From: Spongilla lacustris
Taxonomy: Eukaryota; Porifera; Demospongiae; Spongillida; Spongillidae
Assembly (NCBI GenBank): GCA_949361645.1
Contig: OX442415.1
Location: 29,871,362 to 29,935,361, forward strand
DNA length: 64,000 nt
Reading direction: 5' to 3'
Part shown: positions 45,396-55,994 of the stretch, one piece after another
Numbering within the stretch: the stretch's first letter is position 1
Layout of the letters: the number at the start of each line of letters is the position of its first letter
Made by a program: the position numbers and the translations under genes
The notes under the pieces: model-generated
Database searches by the model: none
Told to the model about the DNA's origin: nothing
The model's input: the letters and a program-made list of their open reading frames with translations, nothing else

Positions 45396-45975
45396 ATAAG
45401 TGTGTGTGTGTGTGTGTGTGTGTGCATAAGTGTGTGTGTGCATAAGTGTGTGTGTGCATAAGTGTGTGTGTGCATAAGTGTGTGTGTGTGCATAAGTGTG
45501 TAGCATGTGTGGACTGATGGATAAATGGCATTAACTACACAATGACCACACAACTACATGTAGCAGTAAAGTTAACAAACCATACATGCTGTCTCAGTGG
45601 AAGACTTACATGTAACTACCTGTACAAGGGTACCTTAGAACATTATTTTCATTAACCCTGTACACTCTCAATTTACGACCATTCTCATAGACCATTCAGT
45701 ATGACCACATTAAAGACGGAAGGTTATACGTAATTATGGAGGACACACATGTATTGGCATGGTACTCTATCTGCTGACATGGTTAGTTCAAGCAGGCCAT
45801 TACAGCTATATGTAGCAAAAGTTCCTCTGCATCATATATCAGATAAAGCTACAGCTGCAACACACTTACACAACCACATGTGTACATAAGTGAACAATAC
45901 GAAAGCCCTTCCCTCAAGTGTGGGGGGAAGGAGGGGAAGGAAAGGAAGTTGGTGCGTGTAGGGAAGAAGGGGATG

Positions 45976-46008
<33 letters not shown>

Positions 46009-46500
46009 GGAGACAGTGTAAGAAGGGTAGTGTGTGGGGTTGTAGGGAGAACTATCTTGAATCAGATAAAAGCAGGGCAGCTGTTAAAACAACAACCACA
46101 TGTATACATAGGTAGGTGCACAATATGAATATGATATTAACAGGCATCCATTCCTTCTTGTACTGGCTACATTTATAGCTGTAAGGTCAGTTAACAATGT
46201 GGGAAATAAGAGTTAGTGTGCCAAGTGTTACGATACAAGCTCAATGTGTGTGCATAAGTGTGTGTGAGAGCGTGCATGTGCATGTTGACAAGTGTGTGTG
46301 TGTGTGGACTGATGGATAAAAGGGGACCACACAACTACATGTAGCTATCAAGTTAAATGCTGTCAAAGTCCTTAGAACATTATTTTCATTAAACCTATAC
46401 ACTCTCAACGTACAACTACACACATGGAGTAAATTCAAACTGAAACATTCACTGAACACTTTCAACCACCACATTGCAGTACATGATAACACTATACCAT
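44725..46500. repeat. Two-copy duplication with TG microsatellites
   Basis: 44735-45560 and about 45690-46330 share GACCACATTAAAGA, GGAGGACACACATGTAT, ATGTGTACATAAGT, GGTGCACAATATGAATATG and CAGTTA-CAATGTGGGAAAT in the same order. Copies are offset by about 960 bases. Each holds a (TG)n tract: 45340-45500 with GCATAAG interruptions, and 45977-46004. Poly-Thr-His ORFs here are artefacts. Confidence 0.8.
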
Positions 46501-46599
46501 AAGGTCAGTTAACCCTGTAGAGTGCATGTGAATAGGCAGGATGCATAACATAACACCACACATGACGAAGTCCCTAACGACTGTGTTGGAGATAATTTG

Positions 46600-47960
46600 T
46601 AAGGCTTCTTTAGAACCACACTCACATGACTGTTTCTCTCCGCTACATGCCTTAACCCCTGACACTCTCACCACACTCACAGGACTGTTTCTCTCGGCTA
46701 CATGCCTTAACCCCTGACACTCTTATAAAAGCACACCACACTCGCCAGGACTGTTTCTCTCGGCTACATGCCTTAACCCCTGACACTCTTATAAAAGCAC
46801 ACCACACTCACAGGACTGTTTCTCTCGGCTACATGCCTTAACCCCTGACACTCTTATAAAAGCACACCACACTCACAGGACTGTTTCTCTCGGCTACATG
46901 CCTTAACCCCTGACACTCTTATAAAAGCACACCACACTTGCCAGGACTGTTTCTCTCGGCTACATGCCTTAACCCCTGACACTCTTATAAAAGCACACCA
47001 CACTCACAGGATTGTTTCTCTCGGCTACATGCCTTAACCCCTGACACTCTTATAAAAGCACACCACACTCACAGGACTGTTTCTCTCGGCTACATGCCTT
47101 AACCCCTGACACTCTTATAAAAGCACACCACACTTGCCAGGACTGTTTCTCTCGGCTACATGCCTTAACCCCTGACACTCTTATAAAAGCACACCACACT
47201 CACAGGACTGTTTCTCTCGGCTACATGCCTTAACCCCTGACACTGTTATAAAAGCACACCACTCACACGACTGTTTCTCTCGGCTACATGTCTTAACCCC
47301 TGACACTATTAACACACTCACTGGGCTGTTTCTCTCGGCTATGTACTTTAACCCCTGACACTTTTAATACACCCACTGGGATGTTTCTCTCGGCTATGTT
47401 GTTTAACCCCTGACACTTTTAACACACTCACTGGGCTGTTTCTCTCGGCTATGTCGTTTAACCCCTGACACTTCAAACACACTCACTAGGCTGTTTCTCT
47501 CGGCTATGTCGTTTAACCCCTGACACTCTTAACACACTCACTGGGCTGTTTCTCTCGGCTATGTACTTTAACCCCTGACACTTTTAATACACCCACTGGG
47601 CTGTTTCTCTCGGCTATGTCGTTTAACCCCTGACACTTTTAACACAACCACTGGGCTGCTTCTCTCGGTAATGTACTTTAACCCTTGACACTCTTAACAC
47701 ACTAACTGGGCTGTTTCTTTCGGCTATGTGCCTTAACCCCTGACACTCTTACAAAGACCACACCCACAGGACTCTTTTTGCCGCTAGGTTGATTAACCCT
47801 TCGAACTCTTACAAAGACCACACCCACAGGACTCTTTTTGCCACTAGGTTGATTAACCCTTCGAACTCTTACAAAGACCACACCCACAGGGCTATTTTTA
47901 CCGTTAAGTTGATTAACCCTTCACACTCTTAATACAAAGAGCACACGCACAGGCCCCTTT
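46600..47960. repeat. 65-bp satellite with higher-order repeat
   Basis: More than 20 units sharing GGACTGTTTCTCTCGGCTA and TTAACCCCTGACACTCTTA. In 46680-47260 the units follow a 66-65-65 pattern: every third unit has CTCGCCAGG or CTTGCCAGG instead of CTCACAGG. From 47265 units shorten to about 62 bases (GGCTATGTCGTTTAACCCC), and from 47750 to about 60 (ACTCTTTTTGCCGCTAGG), so the array grades into diverged members. Confidence 0.95.
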
Positions 47961-48044
47961 TTATGGTTGAGTTGCTTAAAACTTTCTTGCAAAAGCACAG
48001 GCCCCTTTTTATGGTTGAGTTGCTTAAAACTTTCTTGCAAAAGC

Positions 48045-48133
48045 TAGTTGGGTATGCGCGACCTCCGCATTTTGGCGGAACGTGGTACCTGGAACGTTTC
48101 CGCTAAACGCGAAGGTCGGGCTATGCCTAACTA
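48045..48133. mobile_element. Foldback MITE, GTTGGGYRTRGC family
   Basis: TAGTTGGGTATGCGCGACCT at the left pairs with AGGTCGGGCTATGCCTAACTA. Related to the 74-bp MITE at 11813. The interior includes AACGTGGTACCTGGAACGTT, itself nearly palindromic. Confidence 0.75.
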
Positions 48134-48139
48134 GAACAC

Positions 48140-48630
48140 CTAAAAGACCATTTTTAAACTCCGCACTTGCGCAATGTAAGCCACACCAACACGACAAATT
48201 GCTTTTAGAGCATCCTTGCAAGCCAAGCAACACACATTCACTTCACAACTTACGGAAGGTTCTAAATGTTTAGTAGCACTAGCTCGAGGGAGGGATCATA
48301 ATTTTGAACCTGCGTCGCATGAGCTATAAGAGTCTGGGAACGAGTAACGCAGTCAATTTTGCGCATGCGTATGTTGTATTTAGGTTTTTTAGCTACAAAA
48401 CGAGAGTTTTAGCACCCAAAAATACAGGACTAGTCTTTTTATAAGCTACCTACTATGCGGCGTTCATAAAATAACTTGTTGTTGTAAATAAAGTTAATTA
48501 ATTTTAATTAATAATTCGCCATTTTGAAAGTATGATAAATCATAAAAAAATCAGGAAAATATATTGGTGAAACCAGAATTTTAATATCATCATCCTATAG
48601 TAACTTATTATTCATGTCCTCAATTGCTGG
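48140..48630. other. Intergenic, no gene seen
   Basis: GAGTCTGGGAACGAG at about 48330 is a solo end of the 28583 MITE family. The rest is AT-rich. Confidence 0.4.
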
Positions 48631-48635
48631 CCATG

Positions 48636-49122
48636 GTTGGATTTGAAGGCAATAGTGGTGTAAAAAGGAAGGAACAAGGGTCTAATAATAAGAAATAGTC
48701 CCGCTATATTTAGCACATGAACAATGCAACATCCTACAATGTGTGCTAAATATAGCCCGACTGATATAGGACTATTTCGTTTTTCCTTATTATTAGACCT
48801 CCCTATTGCCTTCAAATCCTATACAGTGCCGGCTCGCAAGAGCGAAAAGGCACACCTCGCAAGAGCAAAAAATAAGGCACATTCATCGTGGAGTTAGGAA
48901 AACTGTTTGTGTTCATAGCACAACCATATATCCCGCTTTCATCAGTTAAATTAATTTGGAGATGGTATGGTTACACTATGCCGGAACACTAACAGTTTTC
49001 CTAACTCCACGATGAATGTGCCTTATTTTTTGCTCTTGCGAGGTGTGACTTTTCGCTCTTGCGAGCCGGCACTGTATACCACCAACTTTCTCATAGAGAA
49101 TGTTTTTTTAAATTTACTTGTT
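48636..49122. mobile_element. F1-family MITE interrupted by another MITE
   Basis: The outer element has GGATTTGAAGGCAATAGTGG at left, mirrored by ATTGCCTTCAAATCCTA at about 48805-48821, then the insertion, then its outer right end ACTTTCTCATAGAGAATG to TTTACTTG. The outer left end is missing or diverged. Confidence 0.75.
48824..49074. mobile_element. 251-bp MITE, CAGTGCCGGCTCGC ends, nested
   Basis: Left CAGTGCCGGCTCGCAAGAGC and right GCTCTTGCGAGCCGGCACTG are perfect inverse copies, with TA on both sides. Inner arms CATCGTGGAGTTAGGAAAAC also pair. CAGT ends and TA duplication suggest a pogo/Tigger-like origin, as for 26347-26799. Confidence 0.9.
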
Positions 49123-49129
49123 AAAGCTG

Positions 49130-49366
49130 AACTTGAATCGCTATTTAGAACTCTTCTTCCAAGACAAGTCTAAAGTGTGATATGCCTGCCAATTAATGAC
49201 ATAAGGATGTTCAACTATGCTCTAGAATAAAACTGAAGCACTTGCAAATACATATTACAGATGAATTTAGAACAAATCATGGCAAGATTTTTTTCATAGG
49301 GAATGTGGCCAGCACCTTACGTTAAATGGAGTTACCAGTTCCCAAATAATCAAAGATGTATGCATA

Positions 49367-49446
<80 letters not shown>

Positions 49447-49800
49447 TGTAAATATCTATGGCACTGTGGTCCCATGCATATTCTCCCAAGAGCTCTGTTG
49501 TTCAATAATATAACATTGCTGGAAGTATATTATACTGCCATCAGGATGTAATACATATTTACAGCATGCTAACCTTGCTAAGGTTGATATTTTCAACTTA
49601 ATGTGTGTGGTGGTGTATTGTCATTCAGTGAATGAAAGCTGGCCATGTCAATGCAGGTTCAGGACTCGACCAAGGTTGCGCACCTCTTCTATCACTATTG
49701 GCAGGCAAGTATGTTTCCAAATACTGATTACTTTGGTTTATGCCACCGCGAATCTGCATGTTTACATTTGTCTCTAAACTTTATTTAACAATTTTGTCAT
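49130..49800. other. Intergenic with (GT)n microsatellite
   Basis: The (GT)n tract is at 49369-49444. A possible exon ending CACCTCTTCTATCACTATTG before a GCAAGT donor lies at about 49657-49705, but no frame joins it cleanly to the stretch at 49808. Confidence 0.35.
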
Positions 49801-49807
49801 TTTGCAG

Positions 49808-49940
49808 ATCGAGGTACAAACTGTTGGGGTACCGAGCCATGTTGAGACAAACAAAATATGATTTTACTGTGAAACGGTATGCATTTGGAGATGCCAGACC
49901 CTATATGCTGCTGCCAGGAAGTTACCAGTATCACACTTAA
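49808..49940 (+). CDS. Possible terminal exon, unknown protein
   Basis: After acceptor TTTTGCAG the frame reads SRYKLLGYRAMLRQTKYDFT, then VKRYAFGDARPYMLLPGSYQ and YHT before TAA. The composition is protein-like, and the stretch sits behind a good acceptor. No partner exon in matching phase and no known domain was recognised. Confidence 0.3.
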
Positions 49941-49944
49941 AGCA

Positions 49945-50694
49945 GTCCCACACAACCAGGGGCTAATGGGACCAACCCTCTTAGTTCAACAGTTCGCAAG
50001 TAACCTAAGGAGCCACCTACTGTGACTGGATGTCACACTTTCAAACAGGGTGAGCTCCCATACATTACCTCCCAGCTAGCAATAAAAGTAAACCTAACTC
50101 CCACACAACAGTGGGCAAGGTTTACCATAGGTTTTGATTGATTCTTTTTTTTTATGTTCCCTTCTTTTTCTAATATGTTGTGTAGGATAGATATTGATTG
50201 AGGTACTGGAGAATAAATGTGGGGATTACCTGTAAACTTGTTCTCTGGTAGATATGAAAACCTAATCTTGATTTTATAACTGGTCCAAGATTCCAAGTGG
50301 GCAAAGGAAAGAGATCTGTGTGTGCTTAGTCCTAGGAGCTCAGGAAACAAGGTAGGTTTATCTTCCTACTACATGCATATAGTAATATGGAGGCGCCATG
50401 ACATTCCCTTGTTCACTATCATAGTGTGACATTGATGTGTGCATGCACAAATCATATTGGGTATATTCCCGTAGAGACATTGGTTGCAACCTCCCAATCC
50501 ATGCTGTGTGGCTAGCATGCTGTGAGCATACTTGTAAACACAGTGGCAAACTGGGTTCCATATTAAATAAGGAGGGCTGTTGTGTGTGAATGTGCATGTG
50601 TATTTTATATTGTAGAAAATATCTCCTCATGCCAAGAGGGAAACTTTGATTCATCAGTCATTTTGACATCATCACGCGCGCGTGTGATAACACA

Positions 50695-50748
<54 letters not shown>

Positions 50749-51265
50749 GAGATGTTCACACTTACTAGTGTACTAAACCACCACAAACCCTCCCATCCAT
50801 GTCTCATTGTTAGGTAACCATAGCAACGTTATCATTTTGGGGTGTTGGGCTTTTATCTGATATACCCAGCGTGCAACAAATATTATTCATACCATTGCCT
50901 AAACATTTCATGTAGGAAAGTTGTCAGTACTTTTGAGCTACAGCTTTTCTTGAGTATCTGTATATTGTGTCTGTGACTGACTGTGTATGTGGGGGGGGGG
51001 GGGGGGGGGGGACTGTATTTATGAGTGTGCCTTGTTGTATGTGTCCAGTGCGTTATATTCAAATTCTCTTTTGTCAGGTATGCAGGTGAAAAGATGTACA
51101 AGTATAAGATGAACGTTGATGTAGTGCTATTATAGTGTGATCTATATGTATATCTGTATGTAAACAATAATATAAAAGTTTATTGTATGACCATAAGTGA
51201 GCACAGATAATTTAAAATTTACGTAATAGTAATTTGTATTGCTTAATAAGTATTCTGGCCATTTT
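49945..51265. other. Intergenic, microsatellites
   Basis: (CA)n at 50695-50745 and a G run at 50992-51011. No supported gene. TTTGTGAGCTATGG marks the start of gene E at 51273. Confidence 0.4.
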
Positions 51266-51272
51266 GTGAGCT

Positions 51273-51524
51273 ATGGATAGTAGTAGTAGTAGTAGTGATG
51301 AGGATGGCGAGCGGCGAGAATTCCAGAATTCTATACATGCCAGTTTACGAAAAATGAGAACAGGCGAGAATTCGAAGCGCCATCCAGATGATGATGACGA
51401 TCTTTTTGATACTGTGCTAAGCACATACAAAAAGCACTGCAGCCAGGCGAGAGCAGACAAGTTTTCGGCACCTAAAGCAAAGCGCACGGAGTCGGAGAAA
51501 AAGAAAAACGCGGAGAAGTTCGCT
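51273..51524 (+). CDS. Gene E exon 1, acidic Ser-rich N-terminus
   Basis: 84 codons from ATG 51273 to donor GTAAGT, ending in phase 0. It reads MDSSSSSSDEDGERREFQNS, then a charged stretch with DDDDDLFDTVLSTYKKHC and a Lys/Glu-rich end. Such an acidic Ser run suggests casein-kinase-type phosphorylation sites. No family was recognised. The next exon in the same phase is at 52061. Confidence 0.55.
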
Positions 51525-51529
51525 GTAAG

Positions 51530-52060
51530 TTTTTCATACCTGAAGTACATGTACGTAGGAAAAGTGGTATGACTTCGACATAAGGTGTAAAATCAAAAAT
51601 CAGAAAATCCTTTATTTTCATAAATTACCTACCCTACTCGTTTTTTTATTTTATTTTATTTTTTCCATTTTTAAAAGTATTTACATGTAGGCATTAAACA
51701 GCCCATTACCATCGGCTATGCTTTAAAAATACAAATCATTGTTTGCTAATTCCAGTCCAAAAGCCCCCAACACTGGCCTTCGTACTTCTACAAGGAGCAA
51801 TTCGAGCCGGCGTATTTTTTTTCTATAACTTGCACACACACACACACACACATGCATACACACTAACACACACTTGCTCACATGCACACTAACACACAAT
51901 GATACACTCACACAATGACACACATTCACACAATGACACACACTTACACTCACACAATGACACACACACACATGCACACACACTTACACGCACACACACT
52001 AACATTTGCGCTTACACACACACTTACTCACACCTCCTGTTCTATTTCCCCACACTGCAG
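51530..52060. other. Gene E intron with (AC)n tract
   Basis: ACAC-rich from 51832 to 52030, ending in the acceptor CCCCACACTGCAG. His/Thr-repeat ORFs crossing it are artefacts. Confidence 0.55.
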
Positions 52061-52213
52061 ACTATGGCCATAGCTACTCTGGCCCTCTGTTACAACAACC
52101 CAAGGGTCTTCACTGGTGTGGTCAAGATACGCAAGGGGCAGGCTGTTGACCTGATCATGCAGTCTACCAACATGGAGAGTGTGGAGACCACCTTTGCCCA
52201 CTATGCTGAAGAG
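52061..52213 (+). CDS. Gene E exon 2
   Basis: 51 codons, phase 0 at both ends, between acceptor CACACTGCAG and donor GTGGGG. It reads TMAIATLALCYNNPRVFTGV, then VKIRKGQAVDLIMQSTNMES and VETTFAHYAEE. It is GC-richer than its flanks and protein-like. I could not name the family. Phase fits exon 1 and exon 3. Confidence 0.55.
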
Positions 52214-52322
52214 GTGGGGGGGCATGTTTACTCTAATTGGTGCACACTGTTAACAGTACAGGGTGTGGGTGTAGCAATAGGCATGGTTCATTGCTGCCAA
52301 CTTAACCTCCTCTCCCCCACAG

Positions 52323-52349
52323 ATCACTGCTAAGATCAATTTCTGCTAA
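52323..52349 (+). CDS. Gene E exon 3, short last exon
   Basis: After acceptor CTCTCCCCCACAG, the phase-0 frame gives ITAKINFC and TAA at 52347-52349. The complete protein would have 143 residues. A short coding tail in the last exon is plausible. Alternatively, exon 2 could splice further downstream. Confidence 0.45.
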   Translation: MTAKINFC

Positions 52350-52354
52350 TGAAA

Positions 52355-52755
52355 CAAATGACATTGTCAGCAAGGTCAAAAGGTTGTGCCCCCATGGCAA
52401 CAAGCCATCATCACTGCAGCAGCACGGAGCCTCTCTGGTGGGTGTGGTCACTGTGGCCTCTCTACCAGCAGTCCTGTATACTTATTGGAATGGCTACCTC
52501 TGAACATAACAATTCTTCTGGAGGACCAGTTCCTTCTGTGTTTGCATTTGGTATAGCTCTACATGTGCGATCTCATGAGGGGTAGATATGCTTGGAGTGT
52601 GTGTTTATATAAACACAATTACTCACCTATCCTTATATGGTGCTTAGAGGTGGGGGGCGTACCAGCGACTATGCGGATGCTTGTATAATAAGTAGTCCAA
52701 CACACCCCTGCTAGATCTGATCATGAACCACACTGGCTTGTGACCATCAAACACT
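52355..52755. other. Downstream of gene E
   Basis: Probably its 3' untranslated region and spacer. The 78-codon frame at 52349-52585 has no recognisable domain. Confidence 0.35.
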
Positions 52756-52762
52756 AGCTAGT

Positions 52763-53542
52763 CAGGGCCGGCGCCGCCGTACAAAAAGTAGTCCGGTTGT
52801 GACCTGCGGTGGGAGTGGCCCCGGGGAGGATGCGGGAGGGTGGCACCCCTCCCGCCCAGCTAGGGGGCATGGGGGAGCGCTGTAAGCTCCCCCATCGGGG
52901 TCTGGGGCGGAGCCCCAGAAGCCAACGCTTTTTGCGTTGTAAAACCCTCCAAAACTACGTAAAAAGTGCAATATAAAAATATAGTACGTATTACTATATA
53001 ACTGCACTCACCGTCTATTCATTTAGAAATGAATTACGACACAGAGACACATATTTAAATTTATTTAGATGGTCCTGCGTTGTTCTCTGTCATCAATGAA
53101 ACACGCGACGTAAAAACAACTTTTTAAAAAACTTCACGCAATGCATAGCGATGTATATGCACTGATGCATGCACTATAGCTGTGATCTATATGCCCTGGA
53201 TCCTCTACTACGCCGACGCCGTAGTTATTTTAGGGAGAAAGTGTGCCACAGCCACAATTATAGAGGGTACAGTGTAGCGTGTAAAAACGATATACAGGTG
53301 CGTGAGTATAGCTATATAAAAAGATCATAGGGGAAAGGTAGCATATCCATTGGTCGCCACATGTAGAAGTATGTAAAGTCATGCATGGGTGATGCATGTA
53401 CATGTAGATCGATAACACATAACGGACGTGACGTAGTGCAAGAACATACAATGATGTAATAAAATGGGTCCGAGACCGAGACAGCAGGGAGAAAAAGTGG
53501 TCCGGTTAAAACCGTGCAACCGGACCGGCGGCGCCGTCCCTG
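52763..53542. mobile_element. 780-bp DNA transposon with GC-rich inverted ends
   Basis: CAGGGCCGGCGCCGCCG at the left pairs with CGGCGGCGCCGTCCCTG at the right. Sub-terminal AGTAGTCCGGTTG and AAGTGGTCCGGTT are repeated. No transposase. The flanks ACTAGCTA and GCTACAACAGGTAAGCG joined together resemble ACTAGCTGCAACAGGTAAG at 19692, an apparent empty site, suggesting a short GCTA duplication. Confidence 0.65.
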
Positions 53543-53544
53543 GC

Positions 53545-54495
53545 TACAACAGGTAAGCGTACGTGTACTTACAATCGAGAGTTATGGCAGTAACTCTCAT
53601 ATAGGATTTGTGCCGTATCATGAAATCATTAAAAACCGCGTCCCGCGTATAACTCACGAACCGAGAAACGGATAGTGTAGCTCTTTATTGCTATCGATCC
53701 ACAATGGAAAGACGATCATTTTCATGTTTTGTTCAAGTCGCCAGACCGTTTACTTTAAGAGAACAAAAAAGCTCGTAGTTCTCGTTCCCAGACCGTAATT
53801 TGTCCATAGTCGTCGTCGTCTTTATGGGTGAGTATAACTCGTGATAGGAAAGGTTTTAAAGAGCGCCAGTTACACCAAAAATCGTAGAAAATTCTGACAA
53901 TACATCTTAAGGTATCAGATATATAAATAAAGCATGTAACCGATATACGTAATTTGCAGCTCGCCAAGATATACGTACGTAATACAGAGAGTTAGCTATA
54001 TTTAAACCGTTTCCATGACAATGTTTCACGTATTATAATGTATCGTGGTATGATTGGAACAGGTGGGAGTATTTTTAGTTTTGCTCACCATTTTAAGCTA
54101 GCGAAGTTGTTTTTGTCAAAATGCCTTTACGGCTACGAAAGAGGAAAGCTAAGCGAAGAGAGGAATACCTTCTAAATCGAGGCTATGAGTTAGAGTCCTC
54201 CCGAGTTCGGTACGATGCTGGGCGTCTGCTCGTGACATGTACAGAGCAAATCTGGAGTCGAACTGAGCTTCTAAGAGGTGGCAACAGGAAAAGAATTCTG
54301 TTGCGGTGTGAGCTTCGAATTCTAATAAGCGACGTTATGAACTGAACTCAGACGAGAAACGAGCTTCTAAGAGGGAAAGCTTGGCGCGCGAGTTTTGTAC
54401 CATAACTGTGTTGCTAGGCAATAAACATGGGAATTACAATTAAAGGCTGGATTTTATCGTACGATCGTCTACATTGTACTAGTAGTCACAAAAAA
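53545..54495. other. Intergenic, no gene supported
   Basis: Contains a copy of the ACAACAGGTAAGCGTAC motif at the left edge and a solo GTTCTCGTTCCCAGACC MITE end at about 53777. The 74-codon frame at 54121-54345 is very basic and unrecognised. Confidence 0.35.
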
Positions 54496-54499
54496 GAAT

Positions 54500-54772
54500 G
54501 AAACAAGATATAAAAAACATTCTCTCTGAGAAAGTTAGTGGTATATAGGATTTGAAGGCAATGGTGGTGCAAAAAGGAAGGGAACAAGGGATTCAGTGGA
54601 GATATACAATAATCATTCCTATATTTAGCACTGTTTACAATCATGTTGCTAAACATAGGAATAATTATTGTATCTCCACTGAATCCCTTGTTCCCTTCCT
54701 TTTTTGCACCACCATTGCCCGGTCCTATATACCACTAACTTTCTCAGAGTGAATGTTTTTTATATCTTGTGT
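54500..54772. mobile_element. Foldback MITE, family F1
   Basis: Ends ACAAGATATAAAAAACATTC and TTTTTTATATCTTGT. Long arms contain GGATTTGAAGGCAATGGTGG and GTGCAAAAAGGAAGGGAAC, mirrored on the right. The loop is near 54632-54650. Confidence 0.9.
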
Positions 54773-54779
54773 AATTAAA

Positions 54780-55130
54780 TGTTCAGTGTCTCTGAGCTAG
54801 CTGACAACAACAGGTAGATATTAAATATGCACGTAACACATAAAGGCCCACGATAATAAATTACAGGTCTATAATAATTGCCCACTCTAATATAAGGAAT
54901 AGTTTGCTACCTCCATATTACTAGTACTAACAGTAAAGATTGGAAATTGGGGCCCAAAAAAATGATCATGACATATACATGAGTACGAGATGAGTATTAA
55001 AAATAAAACCGAACTTTGCGTAGGCCTATAATGACATGGACCAGATGGCCACGGACCGTACCAGTGGGTACCACTAGTTTAGTTGAACTATTGTTTACGT
55101 AATTGACTAAAGCGTTGCTTGCGTTTGAAA
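54780..55130. other. Upstream of gene D
   Basis: The last 60 bases resemble the sequence before the gene C DEATH exon. No first exon placed. Confidence 0.4.
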
Positions 55131-55133
55131 CAG

Positions 55134-55466
55134 GAGACATGTCTTCCCCAAGTTTGAGTGATCTTATGAACGATGTTGCTGCAGTGGTCCCTGCCAAGTG
55201 GAGAGCTGCTGGCATCCAGTTAGGACTGTCATCGGCCACTCTTGATGCTATCCAAAGCCATGCTGCAGGAAGGCCAGGTAGCAACATGTATGCATTTGAA
55301 AAGGTGTTTGTGCAATGGAAGCTACAAGGCCCCAGACCATACACATGGAGGACCATTGTTGATGCTTTGAAGGCACCAGCACTACGAGAGCTTGCTCTGG
55401 CTAATGATTTAGAAATCAAGTATGCAGAAATCAAACCTTCATCGGTCACTGGAGACAGATCACAAG
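55134..55466 (+). CDS. Gene D DEATH-domain exon
   Basis: 111 codons, phase 1 at both ends, between acceptor TTTGAAACAG and donor GTAATTAG. It begins GDMSSPSLSDLMNDVAAVVP and continues AKWRAAGIQLGLSSATLDAI, then VFVQWKLQG, TIVDALKAPALRELALANDL and a tail with DRSQ. It is a DEATH fold, closely similar to the gene C exon at 19990-20298, with a somewhat longer loop after AGRP and a longer C-terminal tail. As in gene C, the 27-bp minisatellite begins shortly downstream. The downstream exons encode a PDZ domain rather than a GTPase, so if they belong to one gene this is a DEATH-PDZ combination. Confidence 0.7.
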
Positions 55467-55511
55467 GTAATTAGAACCATCAAGTGAATACAGTATGTAT
55501 ATACGTAGAGC

Positions 55512-55775
55512 CATACTACATGCTCATGTCCCATGGCCTCCACTACATGCTCATGTCCCATGGCCTCCACTACATGCTCATGTCCCATGGCCTCCACTAC
55601 ATGCTCATGTCCCATGGCCTCCACTACATGCTCATGTCCCATGGCCTCCACTACATGCTCATGTCCCATGGCCTCCACTACATGCTCATGTCCCATGGCC
55701 TCCACTACATGCTCATGTCCCATGGCCTCCACTACATACTCATGTCCCATGGCCTCCACTACATGCTCATGTCCA
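55512..55775 (+). repeat. 27-bp minisatellite, array 5
   Basis: Just under ten units, highly uniform, sense for gene D. It starts 46 bases after the DEATH exon donor and ends in ATGTCCAGCAG, so its last unit runs straight into a possible splice acceptor. Confidence 0.95.
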
Positions 55776-55779
55776 GCAG

Positions 55780-55874
55780 GGAAGGAGTGGGATGGGGAGG
55801 GGGACCTGGACAACATCTGCATCATCGACCTCTTGAGGCATACAGCTGGTCTACTACACATCTCCTGATGGAAA
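55780..55874 (+). CDS. Gene D exon leading into the PDZ domain, frame unclear
   Basis: After CAGCAG the phase-1 frame gives GKEWDGEGDLDNICIIDLLR and meets a TGA at about 55866. The last 29 bases in another frame give LVYYTSPDGK, which joins perfectly to the PDZ exon at 55995 through donor GTAAGTC. So either a one-base deletion lies near 55840, or a short exon begins at 55846 after ATACAG. This is the probable first strand of the PDZ domain. Confidence 0.4.
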
Positions 55875-55994
55875 GTAAGTCTTCTGAGGGGGTGTGGTCC
55901 GTTGTGGGCGTGGCACTAGGTATTTGGGGGGGGGCGTGGCACTGGCTATATGTGGGTGTGTGACATGACTTCAGCACATCTCATGTGTTGACAG

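Noticed and set aside
45270..45553. His/Thr-rich ORFs
   Set aside because: They translate the (TG)n microsatellite.
42517..47960. CRISPR-like regular spacing of repeats
   Set aside because: Units are contiguous tandem satellites with conserved sequence throughout, no unique spacers, and the window is eukaryotic.
54121..54345. Basic 74-codon ORF MPLRLRKRKAKRREEYL
   Set aside because: No splice sites, homologue or domain; short basic frames occur by chance.
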